Source of the DNA: Ophiostoma sp. CBS 140.51
Lineage: Eukaryota > Ascomycota > Sordariomycetes > Ophiostomatales > Ophiostomataceae
Direction: 5' to 3'
Length of the DNA: 64,000 bases
NCBI GenBank assembly: GCA_029298735.1
Contig: JANSLP010000017.1
Location: 1-64,000 of the forward strand
How positions within the stretch are numbered: the stretch's first letter is position 1; each line of letters opens with the position of its first letter. Of this stretch, positions 38,798-50,770 are shown piece after piece. Under the pieces are notes generated by a model. The model worked only from the letters and a program-made list of their open reading frames with translations. It was not told the DNA's origin and did not search any database. A program made the translations under genes and the position numbers.

Positions 38798-41743
38798 AGG
38801 AGTTGAAGGGCTGCATGCAAAAAGCGCGTCGCGTCTTCCTGTGGCCCCGCCGACACAAGAAACTTTAGGAAGACACGCTTCTCAGTCACGTGCGGTACAC
38901 ATAACAAACCAGCTTTTTCGTCGACAATAACTTGTTCGGTTGGCTACAGTAAAATTGATTTATCGTCTTCTTATTTCTTTCTTTCTATTTGGCTGTTTTT
39001 ATTTTACTGCATGCATCGGAGCCAAAACAGGAAAACGATGTACTGCCACCTACTGAGCGTTTCGCCGTGATGTGTACAGAGTACTTGCCGAATTCTACGT
39101 TGATCTGGAGTTTCTCGCGTGGGCACGTGAGTAGTGCCAACCGCTTTTTTTTCGTGTAAATGGGATCTCGCTCCAGGTCTCGTGACGATATTTTCACTGC
39201 CTGAATGCATTTGATTCTGGAGCCGGAATATCAACACCCAATGACAGCCACAGCCATCTGCATGACAACCTGGGACGTGTAAGCACCGGGCGGCATCCGA
39301 ATGCAGCAGCGCTCGGTGAGGGAATCGAGTAAACCGGCACTCCGGCTGGGCTGCCAACACAAGTCACGACCTGATCACGACCTGAGTTCTGCGCGGGTGA
39401 CGGCCCAACTTGCCCAACCGGCTCTCCACCCTTTTTACAGGTGAGCAGCAGCAAGTACGAGATGGCAGCTGGAGGGTCTACGTGGTGGGACGCAAGGGAT
39501 GCTGTGTGTGCATAAAGTACGGAGACTACGTACGGTGCGGGATGTATTACGGGATAGGTCCTTTCATCGACGTGCTCGTACTCGGTAGATGCATCTTCCG
39601 GCAACTCGCAAGGCCTGTCACTCTCGCCGAGACGATAAGCATTGACACTCGTACGACATAAGTCGGCACGTTGTCTTCGCGGATGTTTTCGTATCGTCGC
39701 CGTAGTGGGCCTAGAAAGTGAGTTACAATAAAAAAGAGTAAAAGTGTTGATTCTCTGCGACGCACAACGTACTTTACTCCGTAATGTTTTCTCAAAGGAG
39801 CATGGACCAGCGAGGCATGGGGCGCAGGGCAGCACGCACATGGAGAGTATCATTATCACTCTGCACTTGTACAAGTACAGAATGCATGGCGTTCGCGTGG
39901 CCCACTGCGTGCTCCGTTTGCCACCACAAGACACTTGGCTGCTTGGCTGGCTGCTTGGCTGGCCTGGCCAGCCTGGGATGATAAGTGCAAGGCTCTTGGC
40001 CGGGATCTCTGGCGTGGCTTGGCTGGATAACTCGGACAGGAAACGCGTTGATGTTGGTCCGGAGAACGAGAAAGGAGGGAAGAGGTGAAAAAGAAGGAGA
40101 GAATGAAAACGAGAAAAAGACGAAAAAAGAAGAAAAGACGAAAGGAGATAAAAGAAAAGGAAAAAGCCACCAATCTGCAAGATTGCATAATAACAAAAGG
40201 GTATTATCGTATCTCACAAGGCCCATCAACAAGCGAGAGCCATGATAAAAGTTGCGCGGTACTGACTTGGCCAACGACGGTGCGTTGCAAGAGTGCCCAG
40301 ACCCAAGCAAACGCAGAAAAAAAGAAGGCGGGAAACAAGAGAAACAAAGCTGCCAGAAAACAGAGCAGTAATTATTACGGAGTAAAGAGCAAAGAGCACG
40401 CAGACGTCAAAAGTGGGCCTGTCTACGTTGTAAGCCATATACGAGTACATTCGCCGTCCGGCCCGCCGCCGCCTTTGTGTAAGTAGCCACCACTCTGACT
40501 TTACTCTGCCAATTCTGCCAAACACCTGGCATGTTCCGCAAAACATAATCAACCACATACGAAGTGTAGCCGGCTTTCTCACAATATTAACCTCGCAACG
40601 TAAACCTGTGAATACCAAATGTGGTCGCGATAATATTTCTCAAATAAATACACCTCAAACCCAAAAGTACCCTGCGCCGCACGGGCATTTTTTTTAGTTG
40701 GCCCGGGGGCACAAAGGTATCTTACAAGGCCAGCCAGATACCGACACCGCTGCACGATTCGCCTGGTCGTGCAGGTAGTCGGGCGGAGCTGCACAAGGTC
40801 GGCGTTCCTGGAAGGCGCAATGGGGCCAGGTCCCTAGCGCGTCCAGCCCTTTCCCGTCCCAGTGCAATCCCAGCCCGTCCAATCTCAGCGCCGTCGTTTT
40901 TTCTCTCTTCCTTGCGAGTATTGAAATTCTGCTTGCTTCTTCTCCTTCCTTTCATTTCGTCGCCTTTGTTCGCCCCCTTTCTCCTTCACGACATTCACCT
41001 CTGGCTTCTTGTCTTTTGTGTCTTTTGTTTTCCTACAACATATGAACCTTATCTGCCCTCACACATATATGCGCGCTGCGTGCATACGGGGCAATTAAGT
41101 TCGGCTACCGTGCTATTCTATTCAGCGCCTGCGGTAATAGTGCCTACGTCACATAAACATGGGGCACTAACTGGGTCTATCAAAGTTTCCAAATTTCTGA
41201 CTGATTTTTACCACTTTTCTCCCTCCCCCCAACAGAACCTTATTTTGAAAAGCGTCTACTTATCTTTCGCTTCAACGCCCTTCTCCCTCCCTTCACCTTT
41301 CTTATTCTCTCAATCTTTTATATTTACACACATACACACGTGTGCACCCGCCCGCTCACGCCCGCCGCTCTTTTACCCGATTCGTTTACATCCCTGAATG
41401 TATCCATCGCATCATCATCATCACCCATCCGAGTCGATTGATTGGGGTGCCGATTTCCGGGTTTTCTCCGGTCCGATTACCGCTACCTGCCGCGCGTCCG
41501 GACACACCGGTCCCGGCCACGTCGTCTCTATCCCTTGTGCCCCGTCTCCTACGCTGGTACTTACATAGTACATCGGCAGCGCCCTCTTCTTGAACTTCGC
41601 CCAACCCGCGCCGACCTGAATAACAACTCAACTACAGTTCAGAACACTTTCTGGTTTTTTGTTGTGTTGCTTGGCCGTATCTCACGCCCGTTTTCTTTCC
41701 CTCCGCCGGCGCCCCCGCCTTCTCCCTCTCAACAACCGCCGCA
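38798..41743. other. 2.9 kb gene-free interval with long pyrimidine-rich leader of the antiporter gene
   Basis: This interval holds the PIF1 promoter on the left and the antiporter leader on the right. From about 40890 to 41740 the plus strand is strongly C/T-rich (ttctccttcctttc, ctccctcccccc, tctccctctcaac), ending just before the ATG. Minus-strand frames at 39194-40180 are read from low-complexity DNA (many F, L, S) and are not called. TACTCCGTA at 39775-39783 and TACGGAGTA at 40376-40384 occur here. No gene is supported. Confidence 0.45.
39934..39976. repeat. Short tandem repeat of a cttggctg unit
   Basis: The segment repeats cttggctg with small variations four times and ends in the inverted cctggccagcctgg. 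It lies in the gene-free region left of the antiporter leader. No function is apparent. Confidence 0.6.
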
Positions 41744-44700
41744 ATGGCGTGGGGCCACCTCTCCATCACCAAACCCCATTTGGTGTACATCATCCTCGGC
41801 GGCTTCACCTCTCTCTTCATGTTATGCTCGTCCATCATCAAGGAACGCATCTACATTGGTGAAGCCACTGTCGCCACGCTTTGTGGCTTGATCTTTGGCC
41901 CACATGCCGCCGACCTTATCGACCCGGCATCCTGGGGCAGTGTCGACATCGTCACCATCGAGTTTTCTCGCATTGTCCTTGTCGTCCAGTGTTTCGCTGT
42001 CGGTGTCGAATTGCCCAAGTTCTACATGGAACGCCACTGGAAGTCTGTCATATTCCTCCTCGTGCCTGTCATGACCTTCGGTTGGCTCATCACATCGCTA
42101 TTCGTCTGGTGGATGATTCCGCCACTTGACTGGCTAGACAGTCTCGTCATCGCCGCCTGTGTTACTGCCACTGATCCTGTTCTAGCCTCGTCCGTTGTCG
42201 GTAAGGGCAAGTTTGCCAAGCGGGTGCCAAAGCATTTGCGTGACCTGCTGTCCGCCGAATCCGGATGTAACGATGGCATGGCCTTCCCCTTTATCTATCT
42301 CTCGCTCTATCTTATTCAGGACCACCGCGACGCCGGAGAGGTCTCTTTCCACTGGATCGTCTACACCATTCTCTACGAGTGTATTTTCGGCGCAATCTAT
42401 GGCTTCCTGATCGGTTACATTGCCCGCCATGGCATCAAGTTCGCCGAGCGTCATGACCTCATCGACCGCGAGAGCTTTCTTGTCTTCTACTTTGTCCTGG
42501 CGCTCTTCTGCGCCGGTTCTGGAAGTATTTTAGGCGTCGATGATTTGCTTGTTGGCTTCTCGTGCGGCGTGGGCTTCTCGAACGACGGTTGGTTCGGCCA
42601 CAAGACGGAGGAATCCCACGTGTCAAACGTCATCGACTTGTTGCTGAACTTGACGTATTTCGTGTACCTTGGGACTATCATTCCCTGGGAGATGTTCAAT
42701 GATACGTCTATTGGCTTGTCCGCCTGGCGCCTCACCATCATTGCCATTTTCGTCATTCTCTTCCGCCGTATCCCGATCATGCTCGCTTTGAAACCATTTA
42801 TACCGGATATCAAAACATGGCGTGAGGCCCTCTTTGCCGGTCACTTCGGCCCCATCGGTGTCGGTGCTATCTTTGTTGCCATCATGGCACGAGCAGAGCT
42901 TGAAAGCGATTCGCCCGTGCCTTTGTCCGAGCTCCCTCCACCTGATTCGCCTCATTACACCCTTTTAACTCTGGTCTGGCCCATCACAACATTCTTGGTC
43001 GTCTCGTCTATTATCGTGCACGGTTCGTCCATCGCAGTGTTCACTTTGGGAAAGCGGATCAACACTCTGACCATCACGATGTCCTACACAACCGCACCAG
43101 AGGACGGCCCATCGTGGATGAACCGCTTACCGCGCATATCTTCCCAGTCCCGTTCGCAGGCACGCACCATGTCAGATACGGATATGGATGAACTCAAGAT
43201 GCCAAGTGTTCCTCCCGGTACGCTTTTGCCTGTTGGAATACCTGGACAATTTTTGCGCCGGATCAAGGACGAGGAGGGCACAAGTAAGCAAGGAAGCAGA
43301 GCTTCTTCCCGTGCAAGCCGCCGTCGGAGAAAGAAGTGGGACGACGGTATCGGCCCTGGCGGACCCATCAGCCAGTCTGCCATTTTCCCTCGGCGTCCAG
43401 CGAACGATGCCCCCCTGTCAAGCCCACCACTACAGAGCGAGGTGTCTGGTGCCGACGATGCGGAAGAGCAACCTTCACAAGGCTCTGGACAGACTATTGT
43501 CGCCGAGGAGGAGGGTCGTTTCGAAGGTGGTGATGAGGAGAAGAGAGGCCGTCACGAACGGAGAAGATCTTCTGACGACGCCGACGGCTCTGTGTCACCC
43601 ACCTCTGCACCCAGACTCAATGTCTACGACGAGGGCGACAACATCATCATCGAGACGGACCAGGGTGAAGTTGTTGCAGTGGAACCTACGCAATCTCACA
43701 ACTTGCCAAGTGAAGCCGACGTGGAAAAACTCAAGGAGAAATTGACCCCAGAGGCACTCAAGGCCGAAGCAGGCACATCCGGGTGGTCGTACGACTCAAT
43801 CAAGAAGAAAATCGGCAACTGGAAAAACGACGAGATCCAGAAGAGAAAGGAGAAACAAAAGGATACCCGCAGACACGAGCCTGCCCGCGCCTACCAGTTT
43901 GGCAACACTGTATGTTTCATCGTCCCTTCCTACATTCCCATGGTTTTTGAAAGTGTCGCAGATTACTAACAATTAATTTCTACAGATCATCGTCGAAGAC
44001 GAAGATGGAGAAGTTGTCAAAACTTACGAGTTGCCGCCACAGAGGGGCGAGGGCGGCACTAGCGACATGGTTTCACAGAGTCTCAAGTACATGGGCATGG
44101 GTGGCCTGATCCGTCCTACTGAAAAGGCAAAGGAGCAGGAAGAAGAAAATGCTAAGGGTTCTGACAACGACGTTGACCCGATATCGCGGGTGTCGAGCAA
44201 ACCTGCTATGCCCAGCTGGATCAACTTCGGACGAACCACCGCTGGAGAGCCATCGGCCCAGAGACAAAGAAAGAAGAGCGTCGCCGAGGTGCAACAAGAA
44301 GAAGACGACCGCCACATTCGCTTCACCATCGGCGGTGTCGGCCAGCGCATGACCAAGGAGGGTTTCATCAAGCAGATGCAGCAGCTGGATCAGAGCACGA
44401 GGCGCGAGGTGGTCGACAAGTCCAGTGCTTCTCACACGGTCAAGACACTTGCCAAGCAGGATTTGCCGCCTCCCGAGATTGTTGTGTCCCGGCCCGAAGG
44501 GCGCGGAAGGGCCGGTTCTTCTGCAGTAGCTGGGCCACACCGCAGTGGAAAGGAGGTTGATGGGAACGATGGCAGAGGCGACGACGACGATTCCAGTCCA
44601 CGCTCGTCCACCTCTCATCTTGAGATAGCATCCTCGTCTCGACGCGGTCGTACGGTCGCAGGCCCATCTGACGACACCGACGACATGCCAGAGACAGCTG

Positions 44701-44945
44701 TGGAGAGACGTCGTCGCTTGGCTGTCCTGGAGACGGTTGACGATGGTGATGACGATGAAGATTCTGATGATGGCAACGACGAGACAAAGGAGACCCCCGC
44801 CGAGCGTCGCAGAAGAGAAGCCGCTCTTGGCATGTCAAGTCACCAGGCCGAAGACAGCGACAGCGACGATGACGACACCCCAAGAGTGCCTCCGGCGCGG
44901 CGCGGTATTCGCTTTGCGGACACGCCGGCCAGACGGAAGGCTTAA
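41744..44945 (+). CDS. Plasma-membrane Na+(K+)/H+ antiporter, Nha1/Sod2 family
   Basis: A CPA1 antiporter that exports Na+ or K+ in exchange for H+ and sets salt tolerance and cell pH. Two exons (41744-43909 and 43986-44945) give 1041 residues. About 12 membrane segments occupy the first ~440 residues, starting HLVYIILGGFTSLFMLC. The conserved ion-site segments CVTATDPVLASSVVGKGKF and ESGCNDGMAFPF (adjacent Asn-Asp) are intact. A very long hydrophilic C-tail of about 600 residues follows, rich in Ser, Glu and Arg, as in fungal Nha1. The intron at 43910-43985 falls in the tail and has a GTATGT donor. Ion preference is not readable from the sequence. Confidence 0.93.
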
Positions 44946-45514
44946 ACCGAAACCATCGTCTATCGAGGAGCATCTAAAATGCGTTGAAAGAAAATCTTGG
45001 ACTTTATATTTGCTTTTGTTCTCATTGATTGAGCGGGTAGCCAACTGGCCAACTTGATTCAAGACTGTTTATATCTAATATTACAATACTTAATCTTATC
45101 TCAAAAGAAATCTCTATCAGTGTGAGGCTTGTGTATTCCCAAAATTTGTGGCCGGCCTTGAATATCTGAAAGACACCATGTTTAGGTATAAACTAAAATA
45201 TCAGTGAAGCCATTGAGGCCACTAACGCCGTACGACATAGAACAGGTACAATTGATTAGCGCTGTGTTTCATAAAGGCGGATTCGCTGGGGTGTTCAAAT
45301 AGAGATGACGTCTGTGTTGGGCATGTCACGTGCGCCTACACCTACAGTAAAAAATTTGCGACGAATTGGTTCGATCGAATTCCGAACGTCTTGCTTCGAA
45401 ATATTACTACAAGCATAACCCACCGCAAACAACCCCCCGCTTCTCAAATCACGAAGTCCTAGACAACGCCACACACATACACACACACACACACACACCC
45501 ACACAGCAGTCAAC
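44946..45514. other. Interval between the antiporter and TOM22
   Basis: About 570 bases with the antiporter 3' UTR and the TOM22 promoter. The last 45 bases before the TOM22 start codon are a CA repeat (listed separately). No gene is supported. Confidence 0.4.
45470..45506. repeat. CA dinucleotide microsatellite just upstream of TOM22
   Basis: A (CA)n tract with few interruptions ends 8 bases before the TOM22 start codon at 45515, so it probably lies in the 5' UTR. Length variation here could alter translation, but this is not shown. Confidence 0.8.
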
Positions 45515-46079
45515 ATGGTTCAATTAGTCGAGGTTGAGGACGAGCACTTCCAGCAGCGCCCCGTCGGTGCTGAGGAGGAGGAAGATTTCACCGATACCGG
45601 TACGTGCTACTACGGGAAGACGACACCAAATGGGCGGGTTTGAAGGTATTGAGACGACATGTGCTAACATATGGCCTGCTTTGCAAACAGACTCGGAGAT
45701 TTCCACAGACTCGGACTACGACCCCAGCCGTGAGACCTTTGGCGAGCGGCTCTACGCCCTGCGCGACATCATCCCGCCAACCACCCGCGGCTGGTTCTAC
45801 AGCAAATTCCTGTTCGGCGACCGTGTCGTGCGGACCACTCTCACTTTCCTTGGCCGTGCCGCCTGGACAATCTCCGTTAGCGCCCTGCTTATCGGCGTTC
45901 CCTTTGCCCTGTCCTGGGCTGAGGAGCAGAACATCCTGGCCATGGAGCAGGAGCAGCGTATGCGGGAGATGGGCAGTGAGTTGCTGACGGCTGGCTCTGG
46001 TGAGGACCAGGAGGGTGGGGACACTGCTTCCCAGGTCGGTGCTGCACTTGGCGGTTCCGGCGCACGGCCGGCTCTGTGA
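45515..46079 (+). CDS. TOM22: Mitochondrial import receptor subunit Tom22
   Basis: The central receptor of the TOM complex in the outer mitochondrial membrane. It docks Tom20 and Tom70 and organises the pore. Two exons (45515-45599 and 45691-46079) give 157 residues, the normal length. The cytosolic N-terminus is strongly acidic ([14 protein letters not shown]). Then come [19 protein letters not shown], characteristic of Tom22, and one membrane segment (about residues 84-103, around [18 protein letters not shown]). A short C-terminal tail faces the intermembrane space, ending with an Ala/Gly-rich stretch. The intron is in phase 1 and joins FTDT to DSEIST. The neighbouring gene on the right is also an outer-membrane mitochondrial protein. 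Confidence 0.94.
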
Positions 46080-47025
46080 GCATCGAGATGCTAGACATTG
46101 CAAAACGATGGGGGGTGGAGAAAATAAAAATCCCACGGTAGCGACGACATTGACGACGATGGATAGAACGGAAACGGGAATGGAAAAGGGCACAAAAATG
46201 GTGCAACGGGGCAAGAAAATGTCGGATTCACGAAAAGGGCAGCCCGAATAAGGGCTGGGGAACATCCGGGGCCAACGATCCCGGGGAGATGAAAACAGCA
46301 ACGAGCAGCTTTAGTTTATGTTGTGTTTGCCTGTATCCCATCTCCTTGGGATAGCGATTGCGTCTGACGCTTTGTTCCCACCTCTATTTTTCCACTACAC
46401 CGGTCAGGCAAGAAATGGCAGGGCGCTTACGATTCATTGCATGGTCTCATATATTCCACCTTTTTATTTCTGGTTGGCGCATTTACATCTTATTCACTCT
46501 TCTCTCAATGATTCTCCCTTTGCGTAACCAGACACGATAGTGTAGTTACTTGTGTATATATTAGAAACGGAATACATGGAATCCTTGGAATATATTTACT
46601 TGGTTCTAGATATACAATGAAACTCTGGGGCGATAAAAGACCGAATAAAATCCCGCGAGATTCTACATTTTGTTAACACTCATGAGTTCGCGTTTTGATA
46701 GAAGATTAGGTGTGGTCGTAACTATATCCGAGCTACAGCAGTAAATACATAAGGGTAAGGAAGCCGCGTGTGTGGCATGGCAGAGCGAGATTGCGAGTAG
46801 TGATGAGATGAAGAAAGCTCAATAAGAGAGGGGTGATCGTTGAGAGCCCGAGATCAAAGTGCCTCAAAGCCAGCCCATAATAATGGGACTCAAACTCGGC
46901 ATGGCCTTTAATCGTGGGCGCATAAAAAAAAGTCAAAAGCAATAGCCACCGCAACGCCATAAAAGTCGTCGTATTCTGTTTTGTTATCCAGTGTCATTCA
47001 AATTCGTTTTCCATGGGTCAGCCAC
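46080..47025. other. Convergent 3' region between TOM22 and FZO1
   Basis: About 950 bases between two facing stop codons. It is longer than other convergent gaps in this window, but the frames inside are short and without domains. No RNA gene was recognised. Confidence 0.4.
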
Positions 47026-49878
47026 TTAATGTGCTGCACCAGGAGGTGGCGTGTCAAGATCCAGAGATCTCACAACGCTCCGCTGGCGGGCACTATCGAC
47101 CACCAGGTTGCCGAAATACTTCAGGGCCACCTCGCTTTCAGCCTTGATCTTCAAGGTGTCTTCCCGGCGCGTGCCGAGCTGGTCCACTGACCGGTTCAGG
47201 CCGTCACGGATGGAGTCCGCGGGATACCGCAGAACCTTCCGCACCGTTCCAGCGATACGGGTTGAGTTGTAGTGGACATAGTCGATTTCGGCAAGGCGAG
47301 ATGAGATCTTGTGCGACAGACGATGTGGCAGGGACTTCGGAATTTGGGACAGGATGTAACCAGTGGCCGCGATTGCTGCAAGAATAAGTCCCGGCACCAG
47401 CAGGCGACGTGAGCCGTTGCTTCCCATAAGCTTCACGGCAGAGAGGGCATGATCCATCCAGCCCTGTCCACCAATCATCCGAGTGCCAAGGGCTGTGGCG
47501 ACGGTCAGTGCCATTCCGGTTCCGGCAACCTTTTCTTGACGCTGAAGAATCATTGACAGGTCTACAAAGTCAATGATTTCGGTTGGGACATCAAGTCGAC
47601 GGGCCAGCTCATCTCTTCGCCGGCGGAACATGAACTCAGGGCGGAAGTTGAGGTCCGTAAAATCGTCGCCGAGATGGAGAATTCCCAGCTGTTTGAGCGT
47701 GTTCACGCCACCACCAGCCTTGACACGTGCGCTTTCCTCGCACTCAGCTACGGACGCCGAAATCTGCGAGAACATGGCTTGCTTGATGTCCTCGGCATAT
47801 TGGAATGCAGACAGAAGACCGGGGTATGGCACGCCCAGGTTCTCGTCACCGGCATGTGCGATGGAGAAGCCGATGACGGCGCGGCTGTGGTCGTAGACGT
47901 CCTTGCAAGTCTTCTCGATGATCTGCTCAGCCTCGGTAGCAACCTCGGTCTTTGCCTTCTTGTTGTTTTCAAGAAGGGGTTCGATCTCGTTCAACTCATT
48001 GGCAACCCGGGTGATTTCTGCTTGTGCGACTTCAGTGTTGACTGTCGCCAGAGCATTGACGTCATTGAGGATGTTGAGGAGGTAGTTCTTTGCCGGAGCT
48101 AGTTTAGAATGAGCCCGCTTCTCCAGGACAAAACGCCGAAGAGACTGCTCCATGCTCTCAAAGTTCCGGAGCTTCTCCTTGCCCTTTCCTTTGCCGTTGG
48201 CATCGTCGTCGTCATCGCCACCGCCTCCTCCGCCAGAAGAGCTACCACTTCCTCCGTTGACGGGGCCGCCGGGGCCGCCTGGCGGACCAGGGGGTGGTGC
48301 GATAGGGATGGCATTGCTTGACACAAAGTGCACAAGCTCTGAAGCCTCCTTGTGAGTTTGGGGGCTGAGACCTGACACCTGGTCCAGAATCATCTTCTTA
48401 CACCGCTCCTGGTCGCGGATGACGTCAAACCCGTTCACAACGAAGAAAAAGTATGCCTTCTCTGCTGCCGCGGCCCTGATGAACTCAGTAGCGGTAAGAG
48501 TGAAATGGTTGGCGGCAGAAACAACAAAGACAACGACGTCGATTTCTTCCTGGCGCGCAAACACGGCGGTAGTCTTGGTTGTGTCTGAATTGAGGCCGGG
48601 GGCATCAATGAGCGCAATGTCGACGATGCCGTTGCTCAAAAGGGACTCGTCGATGGCCCGCTCGTCCTTGACGTAGACCTTGCACTGCATGTAGGTGGTG
48701 TTGTCGGTTACAATCTTCTCTAGTTCCTGGAGAGAGAAGACGTCGTAGGTGGACTCGTCGTTTCGGTTGTAGATGACATCCATATGGACAGCATGGACTT
48801 CCTCTACGCCGCTGTTTTCGCTAGCATCCAGGACCTCACAGAAGATGCTGGTGCAAGGCTGCTGGTCCTCGGGCAAAATCTTTCTCCGTAGAAGGGCGTT
48901 GCAGAATGTTGATTTGCCGGCATTTAAGTCGCCCGTGATCAGGACCTTGCTGGAAATGTCCTCGATACGATCCCGCAGAGACTCGAGGTGTCGCAAACTG
49001 GAGCGAATCTTTTCGTCCAGAAGCGATGCGATCGACGCCTTCTCGAGGGAGTGGACCAGCTCAGCCTGGTGCATGCCGCCGAGCTTGAGGTCGAGTTTGA
49101 GAACCGAGAACTCCTGTGCGATTTGCGGCGTGACCAGCCGTGGCTCCGTAGATGCTGGCCGTGTCTCGGCAGTCTTGCTGGACTCTGCTGCCGCATTGTC
49201 TTCCAGGGCGGTATACGATCGGCGAAGGGGGCCGCGGTCGGGCTGGGCCTCTGGCGGCGGAGTTGATGTGGCAATGAGGTCGCCAACGGTTGTGTGAGCA
49301 TGCTGCAAGCCTGGGCGAGTCGGAGACGGCGGCGGCAGCGGCGCAGTAGCACTGATGCGTTGCACAGTCGGGTAATGCGCGGGCCAGGACATGTTTGTCT
49401 TCTGAAGGCCCTTGAGCAACTCCACAACCTGGGTAATGGACTTGCCAAGAGCAACCCGGTGCTGGTTGTACCACATCTGGTGGACTGCGCCTGCCTGCAG
49501 ACGCCGGCTGGCCTCGAAGTCGGCCGCAGACGACGAAGAAGCGGCTGGGTACATGTGCTGATTGTCCTGGACAGCCGAGTCCCACGCAAAGGACGAGTTG
49601 ACTGCCGATCGAATGTCGTCGTCACCACCAACGGTGCTGCCGCCATAACCGGAGTCCTTGTCGATGAGGTGCTTTAGATTGGACATGTGCTCCGAGCCGG
49701 ATCCAGTCCCGACTGTCATGTAGCCAGGGGCTGTTGGTTGGGGCGCGGCATCATTGCCACTGTCTTTACCGTTGTCGTTGCTGTTGCTGTTGCTGCTGTC
49801 GCCGGCATCGTGTTCACCGACTATTGCCGGCTTGTTGCTTGGGGCTTTCCCCTTGTTTGGGCGTGTTTTCGGGCTCAT
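47026..49878 (-). CDS. FZO1: Mitofusin, dynamin-like GTPase for outer-membrane fusion
   Basis: The GTPase that tethers and fuses mitochondrial outer membranes. It is a single exon of 950 residues. An N-terminal disordered region (first ~120 residues, Ser/Asn/Gly-rich) and a helical region precede the GTPase domain. G1 is GDLNAGKST (about 316-324), the G2 threonine is in QPCTSIFCEVLD, and G3 is DAPGLNSDT (about 425). FFVVNGFDVI is near G4. A second disordered insert (about 540-575) carries a Gly-rich run and an aspartate run. Two close hydrophobic segments near residues 790-850 (VAGTGMALTVATALGT and VPGLILAAIAATGYIL) are the membrane hairpin. A C-terminal heptad-rich tail follows. The ATG at 49878 is the first in frame. 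Confidence 0.95.
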   Translation of the reverse strand: MSPKTRPNKGKAPSNKPAIVGEHDAGDSSNSNSNDNGKDSGNDAAPQPTAPGYMTVGTGSGSEHMSNLKHLIDKDSGYGGSTVGGDDDIRSAVNSSFAWDSAVQDNQHMYPAASSSSAADFEASRRLQAGAVHQMWYNQHRVALGKSITQVVELLKGLQKTNMSWPAHYPTVQRISATAPLPPPSPTRPGLQHAHTTVGDLIATSTPPPEAQPDRGPLRRSYTALEDNAAAESSKTAETRPASTEPRLVTPQIAQEFSVLKLDLKLGGMHQAELVHSLEKASIASLLDEKIRSSLRHLESLRDRIEDISSKVLITGDLNAGKSTFCNALLRRKILPEDQQPCTSIFCEVLDASENSGVEEVHAVHMDVIYNRNDESTYDVFSLQELEKIVTDNTTYMQCKVYVKDERAIDESLLSNGIVDIALIDAPGLNSDTTKTTAVFARQEEIDVVVFVVSAANHFTLTATEFIRAAAAEKAYFFFVVNGFDVIRDQERCKKMILDQVSGLSPQTHKEASELVHFVSSNAIPIAPPPGPPGGPGGPVNGGSGSSSGGGGGGDDDDDANGKGKGKEKLRNFESMEQSLRRFVLEKRAHSKLAPAKNYLLNILNDVNALATVNTEVAQAEITRVANELNEIEPLLENNKKAKTEVATEAEQIIEKTCKDVYDHSRAVIGFSIAHAGDENLGVPYPGLLSAFQYAEDIKQAMFSQISASVAECEESARVKAGGGVNTLKQLGILHLGDDFTDLNFRPEFMFRRRRDELARRLDVPTEIIDFVDLSMILQRQEKVAGTGMALTVATALGTRMIGGQGWMDHALSAVKLMGSNGSRRLLVPGLILAAIAATGYILSQIPKSLPHRLSHKISSRLAEIDYVHYNSTRIAGTVRKVLRYPADSIRDGLNRSVDQLGTRREDTLKIKAESEVALKYFGNLVVDSARQRSVVRSLDLDTPPPGAAH

Positions 49879-50770
49879 TGTGTCGACAGCGTAGCCATGG
49901 AAATGGCGCTCGATTGTGGGAGAAAGAAATCCGCCGTTATGAGAATCGTATTGTCGAGCCCAGAGTGTCTATCCACGATTGCGATGCTCACAATCTGCAG
50001 TTTTGTTTGGGTTGTTTCGAAAAGCATTCGATTTCTCGACCGACCGAAGAGGCAAAATTTCCGAGTGAACCACACCCAACAAGTGGCGTGCTGATTGGTC
50101 CAGCCACAAGCCCACCCAACTCGCTGGGCAAGCGAGGCAAGGCAATTAGGCGTCGAGTGACGCAGTGGCGGGGAGGGGGGAAACAGGCGGTGGCCAAACC
50201 TTGGCGACTTCGCGCTTCGTCTTTTCCAGGGCAGCGAGGGCAGAGAACTAACTGTCTTTTGCGCATGTAGATTCCATTCCAACGGACTGCTTCTGTAATT
50301 ATTGGGTACATCCGACAGCGGATGAGTGCGCTATCGCTACAGTGGCTCGAGTGGTTGCAATCAACATGGGACATTAGGAACAGCCCGTCATAGGTCATCA
50401 TTCCAGTCTACTGTCACGCAGCCTGAGCACTGTAATACAACACTGCTGTTGCTAGCGCCTATTCTCCGGAGCCTGGTCCAGAAAACACGCACTTCAACCC
50501 CGACCACAGCCTTCTTTGTTCGCAACCACGAAGCTGCTGCCTTATCTCTCTCCTCATCGCAACCACCGCAACCACCGCAAACAGCCCATGCGCCATACGA
50601 ATGCCGGGACGACGACATCAACGGCTTTGACGAAATCGATGACAACGGCGACAACCGACAGTTTGAGAGCAGGCTAGAAAGCGCTGCAGCCACGCCGTCC
50701 CTTCCCACCGAATTCCCCGCTCTCTATACGATCCGATCGCTCTCCTCGAGGAGAAGCACAGCCCGACATC
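49879..50770. promoter_or_regulatory. Shared divergent promoter region of FZO1 and VPS2
   Basis: About 890 bases between divergent start codons. The VPS2-side leader (50500-50590) is rich in CAA/CCG repeats (caaccaccgcaaccaccgc). The long plus-strand frame that crosses the VPS2 start is a shadow of the leader. No regulatory motif is assigned. Confidence 0.4.

Noticed and set aside
39194..40180. Minus-strand 328-codon frame
   Set aside because: The sequence is dominated by Phe, Leu and Ser runs from simple DNA and Gln/Ser repeats, with no domain or homology.
45368..45385. ggttcgatcg as a tRNA B box
   Set aside because: It does not meet the GWTCRANNC pattern and has no A box or cloverleaf around it.
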